Below are positions 20,652-28,925 of a stretch of 64,000 nucleotides of DNA, one piece after another. The position numbers were made by a program, and so were the translations under genes. Below the pieces are notes generated by a model. The model was not told the origin of the DNA. It made no database searches and saw only the letters and a program-made list of their open reading frames with translations. Source of the stretch: Rhodospirillales bacterium (GTDB lineage Bacteria > Pseudomonadota > Alphaproteobacteria > Reyranellales > Reyranellaceae); assembly GCA_016699855.1 (NCBI GenBank), contig CP064988.1, forward strand, positions 5,112,501 through 5,176,500, read 5' to 3'. The number at the start of each line of letters is the position of its first letter. Within the stretch, counting starts at the first letter, position 1.

Positions 20652-21626
20652 ATGCGCAGGTTCACACGCCGAACGACTTTGGCGCTGGGCGCTGGCGCGC
20701 TGGCGGCTCCAGCCGGGTGGGCGCAGACCGCCTTCCCGGACAAGCCCATCCGCCTGGTGGTCGGCTTCGCGCCCGGTGGGCCGACCGACGTGCTGGCGCG
20801 GCTTCTGGCCGAACGCCTGACCGAGGCGATCGGCCAGCAGGTGCTGGTCGAGAACAAGCCCGGCGCCGCCGGCAACCTGGCGTCGGAGCAGGTCGCCAAA
20901 GCCCGGCCCGACGGCCACACCGTTCTGTTCGGCACCTCGATCATGTCGCTGGTCCCGACGCTCTACGCGACGCTGCCCTACGATCCGCACAAGGATCTCG
21001 ATCCCGTCGCCCACATCAGCAGCGTGCCGCTCATCCTCGTCGTGCCCCCCGGCGGGGCGAGGACGACGGAGGAGCTGGTCGCGATGCTGCGCAAGGAGCC
21101 CGGCAAGCACTCCTATCCGACGCCGGGCAACGGCAGCTTGATCCACCTGACCAGCCATCTGTTCGCGGCGCGCGCCGGCGGCGAGGCGATGCACGTGCCC
21201 TATCGCGGCTCCGGCCCGGCGATGCAGGACACGCTGGCCGGGCGGCACGCCTTCCAGTTCGACACGCTCGGTTCGAGCAAGGGATTCCTCGACGCCGGCA
21301 AGCTGCGGCTGCTGGGCGTGTCGACCGAGGCGCGCGTGCCCGCCATGAAGGACGTGCCGACGATCGAGGAGCGCGCCGGGTTCCCGTTCGTGTCGCGCAC
21401 GTGGAACGTGCTGTTCGCGCCCGCCGGCACGCCGAAGCCGGTGATCGAGAAGCTCAACGCGGCGACCAACGCCGCGCTGCGCCATCCCGCGCTGGCGGAG
21501 AGGGCCGCCGCGCTGGCGATCGACCTGATCGCCAATTCGACGCCCGCCTCGGCCGGGAAGTACTACCTCGACCAGATCGCCTACTGGGCCCCGATCGCCA
21601 AGGCGTCGGGCGCCAAGGTGGAGTAG
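20652..21626 (+). CDS. tripartite tricarboxylate transporter substrate-binding protein (Bug/TctC)
   Basis: A 324-residue periplasmic solute receptor of the Bug family. The N-terminal MRRFTRRTTLALGAGALAAP then GWAQ is a signal peptide with a twin-arginine flavour. The mature protein begins with FPDKPIRLVVGFAPGGPTDVLARL, here the FAPGGPTDV ligand-binding loop. YRGSGPAMQDTLAGR and LFAPAGTPKPVIEKLN are further landmarks. Bug proteins bind carboxylates and amino acid derivatives for TctAB permeases, but many, like this one, stand alone without tctAB. GGGGGAGACGGG precedes the start. It may be co-transcribed with the next acyl-CoA dehydrogenase gene, 116 bp downstream. Confidence 0.9.
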   Translation: MRRFTRRTTLALGAGALAAPAGWAQTAFPDKPIRLVVGFAPGGPTDVLARLLAERLTEAIGQQVLVENKPGAAGNLASEQVAKARPDGHTVLFGTSIMSLVPTLYATLPYDPHKDLDPVAHISSVPLILVVPPGGARTTEELVAMLRKEPGKHSYPTPGNGSLIHLTSHLFAARAGGEAMHVPYRGSGPAMQDTLAGRHAFQFDTLGSSKGFLDAGKLRLLGVSTEARVPAMKDVPTIEERAGFPFVSRTWNVLFAPAGTPKPVIEKLNAATNAALRHPALAERAAALAIDLIANSTPASAGKYYLDQIAYWAPIAKASGAKVE

Positions 21627-21742
21627 GGGAGGTCGGCGCTTCCGAGCAGCGGAATCGAAATCCGCCACGGATTGCCGGACCGGGCCACGGCCGGTACGGT
21701 CCGGCATCCGTCCGGGCGACCGACGTCCACGAGGACCCGACC

Positions 21743-22954
21743 ATGCACATGAATTTCACCGATGCCGATCTCGCCTTCCAGCGCGAGGTGCGCGACTGGC
21801 TGACCGACAACCTGACGCCGGAGATCGTCGGCGAGACCAGGGTGGCGCGCAACGCCCACATGCCGCGCGAGAGGCTGATGGACTGGCAGAAGCGGCTGGC
21901 GCGCAAGGGCTGGCTGTGCACGAACTGGCCGAAGGAGTTCGGCGGTCCGGGCTGGACGCCGACCCAGAAGTACATCTTCGAGATGGAGATGGCGAAGGCC
22001 GGGGCGCCGGGCACCTCGCCGTTCGGCCCCAAGATGTGCGCGCCGGTGATCATGAAGTTCGGCACGCCCGAGCAGCACCGCCGCTACCTGACGCCGATGC
22101 TCAACAGCGACCTGCTGTGGTGCCAGGGCTACTCCGAGCCGGGGTCGGGATCCGACCTCGCGTCGCTGCGCACGCGCGCGGTGCGGGACGGCGACCACTA
22201 CGTCGTCAACGGCCAGAAGACCTGGACTACCGGCGCCCACCAGGCCGACTGGATCTTCTGCCTCGTGCGGACCTCGACCGAAGGCAAGCCGCAGGACGGC
22301 ATCTCGTTCATCGTGTTCGACATGAAGACGCCCGGCGTCTCGGTCGATCCGATCATCACCTCCGACGGCAACCGCGCCGGCACCAACGAAGTCAACCAGG
22401 TCTTCTTCGACAACGTCCGCGTGCCCGTCGACCAGCGCATCGGCGAGGAGAACAAGGGCTGGACCTACGCCAAGTACCTTCTGGAGTTCGAGCGCGGCGG
22501 CAATCCGTACAGCCCGCGCCTGCGCGCCTCGTTCGAGAAGCTGCGGCGGATGGCCGGCGCGGCGGTCGACGGCGACAAGCCGCTGCTGCGCGACACCTCG
22601 TGGCAGGACAAGCTCGCGCGCATGGACATGGAGATCTCCGGGCTGGAGATGTTCGAGATGGAGTTCTACTCGCGCCTGTCCGGCGGGCAGAACCCCGGAC
22701 CGCTGTCGTCGATGATCAAGCTGCGCGGCACCGAGGTGATGCAGCTCGTCCAGGAGTACGCCATCGACGTCGCCGGCCACTACAGCCAGCCCTGCCCGCC
22801 GCAGCGCCAGCCCAACGCCAACGACGAGCCGATCGGCCCCGAAGGCTCGGACGTGCTGGCGCCGCGCTATTTCAACGGCCGCAAGATGACGATCTATGGC
22901 GGCTCATCCGAAGTGCAGCGCGGCATCATGGCCAAGGCCATGCTTGGCCTCTGA
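21743..22954 (+). CDS. acyl-CoA dehydrogenase family protein
   Basis: A 403-residue FAD-dependent acyl-CoA dehydrogenase. Visible are the middle-domain substrate segment WCQGYSEPGSGSDLASL, the flavin-binding WTTGAHQADW region, and the C-terminal YGGSSEVQRGIMAKAMLGL, where the FAD/ADP contacts lie. It resembles the group acting on CoA esters of cyclic, branched or steroid side-chain acids rather than short-chain fatty acyl-CoA dehydrogenase. It has no catalytic partner genes at its side, such as an ETF or hydratase. The start ATG 21743 is followed by a second in-frame ATG two codons later. Confidence 0.88.
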   Translation: MHMNFTDADLAFQREVRDWLTDNLTPEIVGETRVARNAHMPRERLMDWQKRLARKGWLCTNWPKEFGGPGWTPTQKYIFEMEMAKAGAPGTSPFGPKMCAPVIMKFGTPEQHRRYLTPMLNSDLLWCQGYSEPGSGSDLASLRTRAVRDGDHYVVNGQKTWTTGAHQADWIFCLVRTSTEGKPQDGISFIVFDMKTPGVSVDPIITSDGNRAGTNEVNQVFFDNVRVPVDQRIGEENKGWTYAKYLLEFERGGNPYSPRLRASFEKLRRMAGAAVDGDKPLLRDTSWQDKLARMDMEISGLEMFEMEFYSRLSGGQNPGPLSSMIKLRGTEVMQLVQEYAIDVAGHYSQPCPPQRQPNANDEPIGPEGSDVLAPRYFNGRKMTIYGGSSEVQRGIMAKAMLGL

Positions 22955-22999
22955 GCCGCGCGGCGGGCGCGGGGCGGTCGGCGCGAGGCGCCGGCCGCG

Positions 23000-23467
23000 T
23001 CAGAGCGCGATGTTGGTGTGCAGGCAGGGAATGCCGACGCGCTCCACAGCGCCCCGGTTGAGCACGAGATGCTCCTCGAAGCGGCGGATGGTGTCGCACA
23101 GGGTGATCATGACCTGGTCGCCGAAATCGTTGCCGCCGCGCTTGATCGCGCGGACGAACTGGGCGGCGGTGTACTCGGCCGGATCGTCCTTCTGGAACCG
23201 GTAGGTGAACAGCGCGTGGGCGCCGGCCCCGTCCCAGCCGAACAGCAGGAAGTCGGTGGAGACACCGGCGACGGCCTGCATCAGGGGTTTCTTCCAGGCC
23301 GCGAACTGGTCGGTGATGCCGTCCATCAATCCGGTCACGGTCTTGCCGAGCGGCTTCGGGGCGGTCTTCTTCAGGGCGTAGCTCATCCATAGCTCGCCCT
23401 CAGTCCAGCTGACGACGGAATGCGTGAAGCCGGTGTTGCTGTAGGCATCGAAAGCGTAGCCGATCAT
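23000..23467 (-). CDS. hypothetical protein
   Basis: A 155-residue protein of unknown function. No signal peptide, membrane segment or familiar motif is visible. The mix of aromatic and charged residues (DAYSNTGFTHSVVSWTEGE, DFLLFGWDGAGAHALFTYRF) suggests a compact alpha/beta cytoplasmic domain. The longer reading frame extends upstream through the neighbouring ADH gene in another frame and is meaningless there, so I placed the start at ATG 23467. It is convergent with the acyl-CoA dehydrogenase gene and 125 bp downstream of the Zn-ADH gene on the same strand. Confidence 0.6.
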   Translation of the reverse strand: MIGYAFDAYSNTGFTHSVVSWTEGELWMSYALKKTAPKPLGKTVTGLMDGITDQFAAWKKPLMQAVAGVSTDFLLFGWDGAGAHALFTYRFQKDDPAEYTAAQFVRAIKRGGNDFGDQVMITLCDTIRRFEEHLVLNRGAVERVGIPCLHTNIAL

Positions 23468-23592
23468 CGCCCACCCCGCGGTTGCCGGCCCGCTCCAACG
23501 TGCCGTCGCACGCAAGAACACCCGCCCGCCGACTTTATTCCCGGGCGGGTTGAGGAGCGACTCGGCGGCAGCCGCCGGTCCTCGGCGCCACT

Positions 23593-24645
23593 CTACGGGG
23601 TCAGCACGACCCGGCCGACCACCTTGCCGGCCTTGAGCTCCTCGATCACGTCGTTGGCCGCCTCCAGCCCGCGGGTCGAGTAGGGCAGCGCCTGGATCCG
23701 GCCGTCGCGCACGAGCTGCATCAGCTCCTTGAACTCCGTCAGGTCGCCCACGTAGGAACCCTCGATCGCCGCCATCTTGAACGGCATGGCGATCGGCGCG
23801 AACGGCGCGTCGCCGCCGAACAGGCCGACGACCACCAGCTTGCCGCCGCGACGTAGCGAGTCGAAGGCGAATTTGAACGACGCCGCGGCGCCCACGAAGT
23901 CGATCGCCGCGCAGACGCCGCCGCCGGTCTCCTGCACCAGCTTGGCGACGGCGCCCTCGGCCCGTGGATTGACCACGCGGTGGGCGCCGTGCCGCTCGGC
24001 GACCTTGAGCTTGGCGTCGTCTATGTCGGCGACCACGATCTCGCCGTCGAAGGTGGCGCGCGCCACCTCGAGTCCGGCGAGGCCGACGCCGCCTGCGCCG
24101 ACCAGCAGCACGCGCTTGCGGTTCTTGACGGTGCGGGTCTTCTGCAGCGCGCTGTAGGCGGTCAGTCCGGAGCAGGCGTAGGTGCAGGCCAGCTCGATCG
24201 GCGAGTTGCCGTGGTCGACCAGGTATTTCGCGTGCGGCACCAGCACGTGCGTGGCGTAGCCGCCGTCGCGGCGCGTGCCGAGCGTGCGCGGCGCGGCGCA
24301 CAGCAGCTCGTCGCCGGCCTGGCAGTGGGCGCAGGTGCCGCAGGCGATCCACGGGAACACGACGTAGCGCTGGCCCGGCTTGACGCCCTTGACGTCGGGA
24401 CCGACAGCCACGACCTCGCCGGCGATCTCGTGGCCGAGCGTGAAGGGCAGCTTCATGCCGCGCTGGTGCATCTCCAGCTTCTGGCCGCCGCCTAGGTCGA
24501 AGAACCCCTCCCAGATATGGAGGTCGGAGTGGCACACGCCGCTCGACAGGACGCGCACCAGCACCTCCTCGCCCCGCGGCGTCGGCTCGGCGAACTCGTT
24601 GAGCTTGAGCGGCTTGCCGAACTCGACGATTTGCATGGCGCGCAT
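23593..24645 (-). CDS. zinc-dependent alcohol dehydrogenase
   Basis: A 350-residue medium-chain dehydrogenase. Catalytic zinc ligands are Cys38 (GVCHSD) and His72-Glu73 (LGHE); the structural zinc is held by Cys102, Cys105, Cys108 and Cys116. The NAD-binding Rossmann motif is GAGGVGLAG, with Asp in VADIDDAK, pointing to NAD. Length and motifs match alcohol dehydrogenases of the AdhP/propanol-preferring group. It lies back-to-back with the MaoC-SDR-ABM operon, so it could act on the same alcohol, but that is inference. Start 24645; a second ATG is three codons inside. Confidence 0.88.
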   Translation of the reverse strand: MRAMQIVEFGKPLKLNEFAEPTPRGEEVLVRVLSSGVCHSDLHIWEGFFDLGGGQKLEMHQRGMKLPFTLGHEIAGEVVAVGPDVKGVKPGQRYVVFPWIACGTCAHCQAGDELLCAAPRTLGTRRDGGYATHVLVPHAKYLVDHGNSPIELACTYACSGLTAYSALQKTRTVKNRKRVLLVGAGGVGLAGLEVARATFDGEIVVADIDDAKLKVAERHGAHRVVNPRAEGAVAKLVQETGGGVCAAIDFVGAAASFKFAFDSLRRGGKLVVVGLFGGDAPFAPIAMPFKMAAIEGSYVGDLTEFKELMQLVRDGRIQALPYSTRGLEAANDVIEELKAGKVVGRVVLTP

Positions 24646-24704
24646 GGCGTCTCTCCCCTAGGATTCGCGTCGTTGTGTTGAACGTATCCTACGCGGAGGC
24701 CGGC

Positions 24705-25220
24705 GTGTCGGGAAAGAGCGGCGGTGCCGCCGAGAGGTTCGATCCGCGGAACCACACCTTTGGTCCCGCCCACTATTTCGAGGACCTCGAGGTCGGGCGG
24801 AAATTCTACATCAACTCGCGCACGCAGACCGACGCCCTGTTCTCCGCGTTCCAGCTCGCGAGCGGCGACAACCACCCCATCCACTACGACCGCGTCTACT
24901 GCCAGGCGCGCGGCCACCGCGACATGCTCGCGCACGGTCTGCAGGTGGCGATCCAGGCGGCGCCCGGCGCCGGCACGTTCCCGCACATCCTCGGCGACGC
25001 GATGATCGGCTTCATCGAGCAGAGCTCGCGGTTCCTGAAGCCCGTCTACGCCGGCGACACGCTCTATCCGATGCTGGAGATCACCGAGCTGCGGGCCGGC
25101 CGCACGACGGGCGTCGTCGTCGTGAAGGTCACGATCCACAACGAGGGTGGCGACCTGGTGATGGACGGCGAGCAGAAATTCCTCGTCCGCAAACGTCCCG
25201 CCGGCGCGGGCGCGCGGTGA
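24705..25220 (+). CDS. MaoC family dehydratase
   Basis: A 171-residue hot-dog-fold enzyme of the MaoC type, which hydrates or dehydrates enoyl/3-hydroxyacyl-CoA. The hydratase-2 motif is present as FQLASGDNHPIHYDRVYC: the Asp and His of S-G-D-x-N-P-I-H are catalytic. GTG 24705 is preceded by GGAGG at a 5-nt spacing. An alternative GTG at 24675 would add ten residues but has no clear ribosome-binding site. Its stop overlaps the next gene's ATG by one base, so translation is coupled to the SDR. The gene is divergent from the Zn-ADH gene with a shared promoter region of about 60 bp. Confidence 0.8.
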   Translation: MSGKSGGAAERFDPRNHTFGPAHYFEDLEVGRKFYINSRTQTDALFSAFQLASGDNHPIHYDRVYCQARGHRDMLAHGLQVAIQAAPGAGTFPHILGDAMIGFIEQSSRFLKPVYAGDTLYPMLEITELRAGRTTGVVVVKVTIHNEGGDLVMDGEQKFLVRKRPAGAGAR

Positions 25221-25993
25221 TGGGCGCGCTCGACGGCAGGATCGCGTGGATCACCGGCGCGGGCACGGGCATCGGCCGCGCCGGCGCGGTCGCGTTGGCG
25301 GCGGAGGGCGCCCACGTCACCTTGTCCGGCCGCACCGCGGCGACGCTGGACCAGGTCGCGTCCACGATCCGCGCCGCCGGCGGACGCTGCGATGTCGCGC
25401 CACTGGACGTCGGCGACAAAGCCGCGGTCAGGGCGACGGCCGACCGGCTGCTCGCCGCGCACAACCGGATCGACGTCCTCGTCAACAGCGCCGGCATCAA
25501 TCTGCGGGAGCGCGCCTGGGCGAACGTCAGCACGGACGGCTGGGACGACGTCGTGCGCATCAACCTCGACGGCACGTTCTACTGCTGCCACGCCGTGCTG
25601 CCGGCGATGCGCGCCCAGGGCGACGGGTTGATCGTCAACGTGTCGAGCTGGCTGGGAAAGCACGTGTCCCCGCTGGCCGGGCCGTCCTACACCGCGACGA
25701 AGTTCGGCGCCGCGGCGCTGCCGGAGTCGATCAACGCCGAGTACGGCCGCCACGGCGTGCGCGCGACGGCGCTGAACCCGGGCGAGGCCGCGACCCCGAT
25801 CATGGAGCGGCGGCCGGTGAAGCCCGCCCAGGCGGAGCTCGACCGCATGCTCCAGGAGGAGGACCTCGGTCGGACGATCCTGTTCCTGGCGACGCTGCCG
25901 GCGCGGGTCTGCGTCAACGACATGATCGTCACGCCGACCTGGAACCGCTTCTATATCGGCGGGCTGGAGACGACCCAGCCCAAGAAGGACTGA
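25220..25993 (+). CDS. SDR family NAD(P)-dependent oxidoreductase
   Basis: A 257-residue classical short-chain dehydrogenase. TGAGTGIGRAG binds the cofactor near residue 13; NSAGINLRERAW has the structural Asn; NVSSWLGKHVSP holds the catalytic serine; YTATK holds Tyr and Lys. Residues SGRT after the second beta-strand suggest NADP preference. The stop of MaoC and this start overlap in TGATG. Together the pair could catalyse hydration of an enoyl-CoA and oxidation of the alcohol, a beta-oxidation-like step; that is inference from context. ATG 25220 was chosen over the GTG three bases earlier. Confidence 0.88.
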   Translation: MGALDGRIAWITGAGTGIGRAGAVALAAEGAHVTLSGRTAATLDQVASTIRAAGGRCDVAPLDVGDKAAVRATADRLLAAHNRIDVLVNSAGINLRERAWANVSTDGWDDVVRINLDGTFYCCHAVLPAMRAQGDGLIVNVSSWLGKHVSPLAGPSYTATKFGAAALPESINAEYGRHGVRATALNPGEAATPIMERRPVKPAQAELDRMLQEEDLGRTILFLATLPARVCVNDMIVTPTWNRFYIGGLETTQPKKD

Positions 25994-26022
25994 ACCAAGG
26001 ATATCTAGGAGGAGGACGCGGC

Positions 26023-26313
26023 ATGCTCGGCATCATCGCCACCCTGACCATCAAGCCGGGGACCAACAAGGATTTCGAGGAGACCATGGGCAAACTGGCC
26101 GCCGCCGTGCGCGCCGGCGAGCCGGGCAACAAGCTCTACGCGCTGCACAAGACGGCCGACGCCAACGTCTACGTCATGCTGGAGCGCTACGACGACCAGG
26201 CGGCGCTGGAGGCGCACCGCGCCGCGCCGCATTTCAAGGAGCTCGGGCGCAAGCTCGGCGACTACCTCGCCGGCCGGCCGCAGGTCCAGGTGATGGAGGA
26301 GGTCGGCGGCTGA
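26023..26313 (+). CDS. antibiotic-biosynthesis-monooxygenase (ABM) fold protein, putative quinol monooxygenase
   Basis: A 96-residue ferredoxin-like alpha+beta barrel protein. The start IIATLTIKPGTNKDFEETM, the NKLYALHKT strand, and VYVMLERYDDQAALEAHR then PHFKELG are characteristic of YgiN/ABM-like proteins, which oxidise quinols or small aromatics without a cofactor, or serve as small binding proteins. AGGAGGAGG lies 8 nt before the ATG, an unusually strong ribosome-binding site. It follows the SDR gene by 29 bp and so probably belongs to the same operon as MaoC and SDR. Confidence 0.85.
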   Translation: MLGIIATLTIKPGTNKDFEETMGKLAAAVRAGEPGNKLYALHKTADANVYVMLERYDDQAALEAHRAAPHFKELGRKLGDYLAGRPQVQVMEEVGG

Positions 26314-26350
26314 GGCGCCGGCCCGCCACGACCAGCGGACGGAGAGGCCC

Positions 26351-27418
26351 ATGGACGGGATGGCGCGCCGCACGACCGAGCCGGGCACGCCGCCGGGCCT
26401 GCTGGTCGGGCGCGCGCCCACGGCCGAGGAGGCGCTGCACTTCACGCTGGTCGAGTACACCCAGGACACGATCAGCGTCGTCGAGGAGGTGACGGTCGAG
26501 GAGTGCCGCTTCCACCTCGAGACGCCGGAACGGACCTGGATCGACGTCGGCGGGCGGCCCAGCGCCGAGATGCTGAAGTCGCTGGGCGACGCCTTCCACC
26601 TCCATCCGCTGGCGCTGGAGGACGTGTTCCACGCCCACCAGAGGCCGAAGCTGGACCTGTACCAGAACCAAGGCTTCGTGGTCCTCAACGACCCGGCCTA
26701 CGTCGACGGCGAGATCCGGCAGCGCCAGGTGTCGATCTTCTTCGGCGACAACTACGTCATCAGCTTCCACGACCACGACGAGGACATCTTCCGCGTCGTG
26801 CGCGAGCGGTTGCAGCTCGCCACATCGCGCCTGCGAGCCAAGGCGACCGACTACCTGCTCTATGCGCTGGTCGACCTGGTCGTCGACCGCAAGTTCCCGC
26901 TGATCGAGAAGCTCAGCGCGCGGCTGGAGGCGCTCGAGGACGAGGCGCTCGACAAGCCCACCAGGTCGACCCTGAAGAACATCCACGAGGCGCGGCGCGC
27001 GTTGATGACGTTCCACCGCGTGCAGTGGGCCGAGCGCGAGACGGTGCTGGCGCTGATGCGGCCCGACGTGCCGCACGTCGTGGCGGACACGCGCACCTAC
27101 CTGCGCGACTGCTTCGACCACACGGTGGCCGTGCTCGAGCTGATCGAGAGCTACCGCGACGTCGCCAACGGGCTGATGGAGGTGTACCTGATGCACACCT
27201 CGAACCAGACCAGCGACGTGATGAAGACGCTGGCGATCGTCACGGCGTTCTTCATGCCGCTCAGCTTCCTGACCGGCATCTACGGGATGAATTTCGAGAC
27301 CGCGAAGGGCAACATGCCCGAGCTGAACTGGACGTTCGGCTACGTCTATTTCTGGTGCATGGTCGTCCTCGTGGTCGGCGGCCTGTTCTTCTGGATGAAG
27401 CGCAAGCGCTGGTTCTGA
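26351..27418 (+). CDS. CorA family magnesium/cobalt transporter
   Basis: A 355-residue CorA channel for Mg2+ and possibly Co2+ or Ni2+. The large cytoplasmic N-terminal domain has the usual HPLALEDVFHAHQRPKLD segment. Two C-terminal helices follow, the first ending in the selectivity motif YGMNF, preceded by MPLSFLTGI. The chain ends with the basic KRKRWF on the cytoplasmic side. The length is normal. It lies 37 bp after the ABM gene with GGAGAGG upstream and could be read from the same transcript. No metal-sensing riboswitch is visible. Confidence 0.9.
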   Translation: MDGMARRTTEPGTPPGLLVGRAPTAEEALHFTLVEYTQDTISVVEEVTVEECRFHLETPERTWIDVGGRPSAEMLKSLGDAFHLHPLALEDVFHAHQRPKLDLYQNQGFVVLNDPAYVDGEIRQRQVSIFFGDNYVISFHDHDEDIFRVVRERLQLATSRLRAKATDYLLYALVDLVVDRKFPLIEKLSARLEALEDEALDKPTRSTLKNIHEARRALMTFHRVQWAERETVLALMRPDVPHVVADTRTYLRDCFDHTVAVLELIESYRDVANGLMEVYLMHTSNQTSDVMKTLAIVTAFFMPLSFLTGIYGMNFETAKGNMPELNWTFGYVYFWCMVVLVVGGLFFWMKRKRWF

Positions 27419-27451
27419 CCGGCGCGGCCTAGGACGGGGAGGGGAACCGCG

Positions 27452-28456
27452 ATGGCGTCGGGAACGTATCGGCTGTTCGGCTCGGAGTTGTCGCCGTACT
27501 CGGTGAAACTGCGCTCCTACCTGCGATTCAAGGGGATCGCGCACGAGTGGATCCCGCGCGGTCCGGCCAACGCGGCGGAGTTCCAGAAATACGCCAAGCT
27601 GCCGCTGATTCCGCTGCTGGTGACGCCGGACGGCGAGGGCCTCCAGGATTCGACGCCGGTCATCGAGCGCCTGGAGGCCGCGACGCCGGAGCCCTCGATC
27701 CATCCCGACGACCCGGCCCTGCGTTTCCTGTCGCAGCTCGTCGAGGAGTACGGCGACGAGTGGCTCAACAAGCCGATGTTCCACTACCGTTGGAGCGTCG
27801 CCGCCGACTGCGAGTCGGCCGCCGGCCGCATCGCGCGCCAGATGCTCGGGCCCGAGGCGCCGGAGGCCAAGGTGGCCGAGGCGGCCAAGGCGGTGGCGCA
27901 GCGCATGGTGCCGCGTCTGGGTTTCGTCGGCTCGAACGCGGCCACGAAGGACACCATCGAGGGCTCGTTCCGTCGCGTGCTCGACATCCTGGAGGTCCAC
28001 CTCCAGAGCCGGCGGTACCTGTTCGGCGACCGGCCGGCGCTCGGCGATTTCGGCGTCTGGGCGCAGATCTACGAGGCGTGGACGGACCCCACGGGGCGCG
28101 CCCTGATCGACGAGCTCTACCCGACGGTGTGGCGCTGGATCGAGCGCATGCTGTCGCCGACGATCGAGGGCGGCTGGGAATCGTGGGACGCCCTCAAGTG
28201 GGGCCTGGGCCGCCTGCTCGAGACCGAGGTCGGTGCGCTGTTTCTCCCGTGGTCCGCGGCCAACGCCGCGGCGCTCGCGGCCGGCGCCGAGACGATGTCG
28301 GTCGATCTGGACGGGCGCCCCTTCACGCAGCAGCCGCAGAAGTACCACGCCCGCTCGCTGGCGGAGATCCGGCGCAAATACGCCGCCGCCAAGGACGCGC
28401 CCGGTCTGGCCGCGATCCTCGACGCCGGCGGCTGCCGGCGCCTGCTGGAGGCCTGA
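27452..28456 (+). CDS. glutathione S-transferase family protein
   Basis: A 334-residue protein with an N-terminal thioredoxin-like GST domain (YRLFGSELSPYSVKLRSYLR, cis-Pro in LPLIPLL, QDSTPVIERLE for the glutathione gamma-glutamyl site) and an alpha-helical C-terminal domain. It is longer than a standard 210-residue GST by about 120 residues, with extra helices after residue 220. The Ser-Pro-Tyr-Ser segment replaces the Cys-Pro-x-Cys of glutaredoxins. Many such proteins are of unknown substrate. GGGGAGGGGAACCGC precedes the ATG. It converges with the cyanase gene, only 12 bp apart. Confidence 0.8.
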   Translation: MASGTYRLFGSELSPYSVKLRSYLRFKGIAHEWIPRGPANAAEFQKYAKLPLIPLLVTPDGEGLQDSTPVIERLEAATPEPSIHPDDPALRFLSQLVEEYGDEWLNKPMFHYRWSVAADCESAAGRIARQMLGPEAPEAKVAEAAKAVAQRMVPRLGFVGSNAATKDTIEGSFRRVLDILEVHLQSRRYLFGDRPALGDFGVWAQIYEAWTDPTGRALIDELYPTVWRWIERMLSPTIEGGWESWDALKWGLGRLLETEVGALFLPWSAANAAALAAGAETMSVDLDGRPFTQQPQKYHARSLAEIRRKYAAAKDAPGLAAILDAGGCRRLLEA

Positions 28457-28468
28457 CGCCGGGCGGCG

Positions 28469-28915
28469 TCAGTAGGTGCGGTAGGGCAGGAACTTGCCGC
28501 TCATCGTGATCTTGACGCGGTCGCCCTTCGGATCGGGCAGCCGCTCCATCACCATGTCGAAGTCGATGGCGCTCATGATGCCGTCGCCGAACTCCTCCTG
28601 GATCAGCTCCTTCCAGGTCGTGCCGTAGACCGACACCAGCTCGTAGAAGCGGTAGATCAGCGGATCGGTCGGCACCGAGGTCGGCAGCGAGCCGCGGTAG
28701 GGGATCTCCTGCAGCAGGATCGCCTCCTCCTTGCCGAGCCCGAACAGCTTGGCGGCCTTGCCGGCCTGCGCCTTGGTCATGCGCATCTGGCCCATGCAGG
28801 CGGCGCAGACGAGGATCGGCGACATGCCGCCGATCTTCTCGCCGATCGTCTTCCAGCTCAGGCCCTTGAGGCGCTTGGCGGTCAGGATCCTCTCGGTCAC
28901 GTCGGCGCGCTTCAT
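28469..28915 (-). CDS. cynS: cyanase (cyanate hydratase)
   Basis: A 148-residue cyanase that turns cyanate and bicarbonate into ammonia and CO2 through carbamate. The active-site residues Arg89, Glu92 and Ser115 keep exactly the spacing of the E. coli enzyme (Arg96, Glu99, Ser122). The C-terminal block EEFGDGIMSAIDFDM and GKFLPYR is nearly invariant in the family. The N-terminal helical domain includes a helix-turn-helix-like fold. The gene is the last of a four-gene run after an NrtABC/CynABD-like importer, with a 10-bp gap, so cyanate is a likely imported substrate. Control by nitrogen is suggested by the sigma-54 promoter of the run. Confidence 0.95.
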   Translation of the reverse strand: MKRADVTERILTAKRLKGLSWKTIGEKIGGMSPILVCAACMGQMRMTKAQAGKAAKLFGLGKEEAILLQEIPYRGSLPTSVPTDPLIYRFYELVSVYGTTWKELIQEEFGDGIMSAIDFDMVMERLPDPKGDRVKITMSGKFLPYRTY

Positions 28916-28925
28916 CGTCGGCTCC

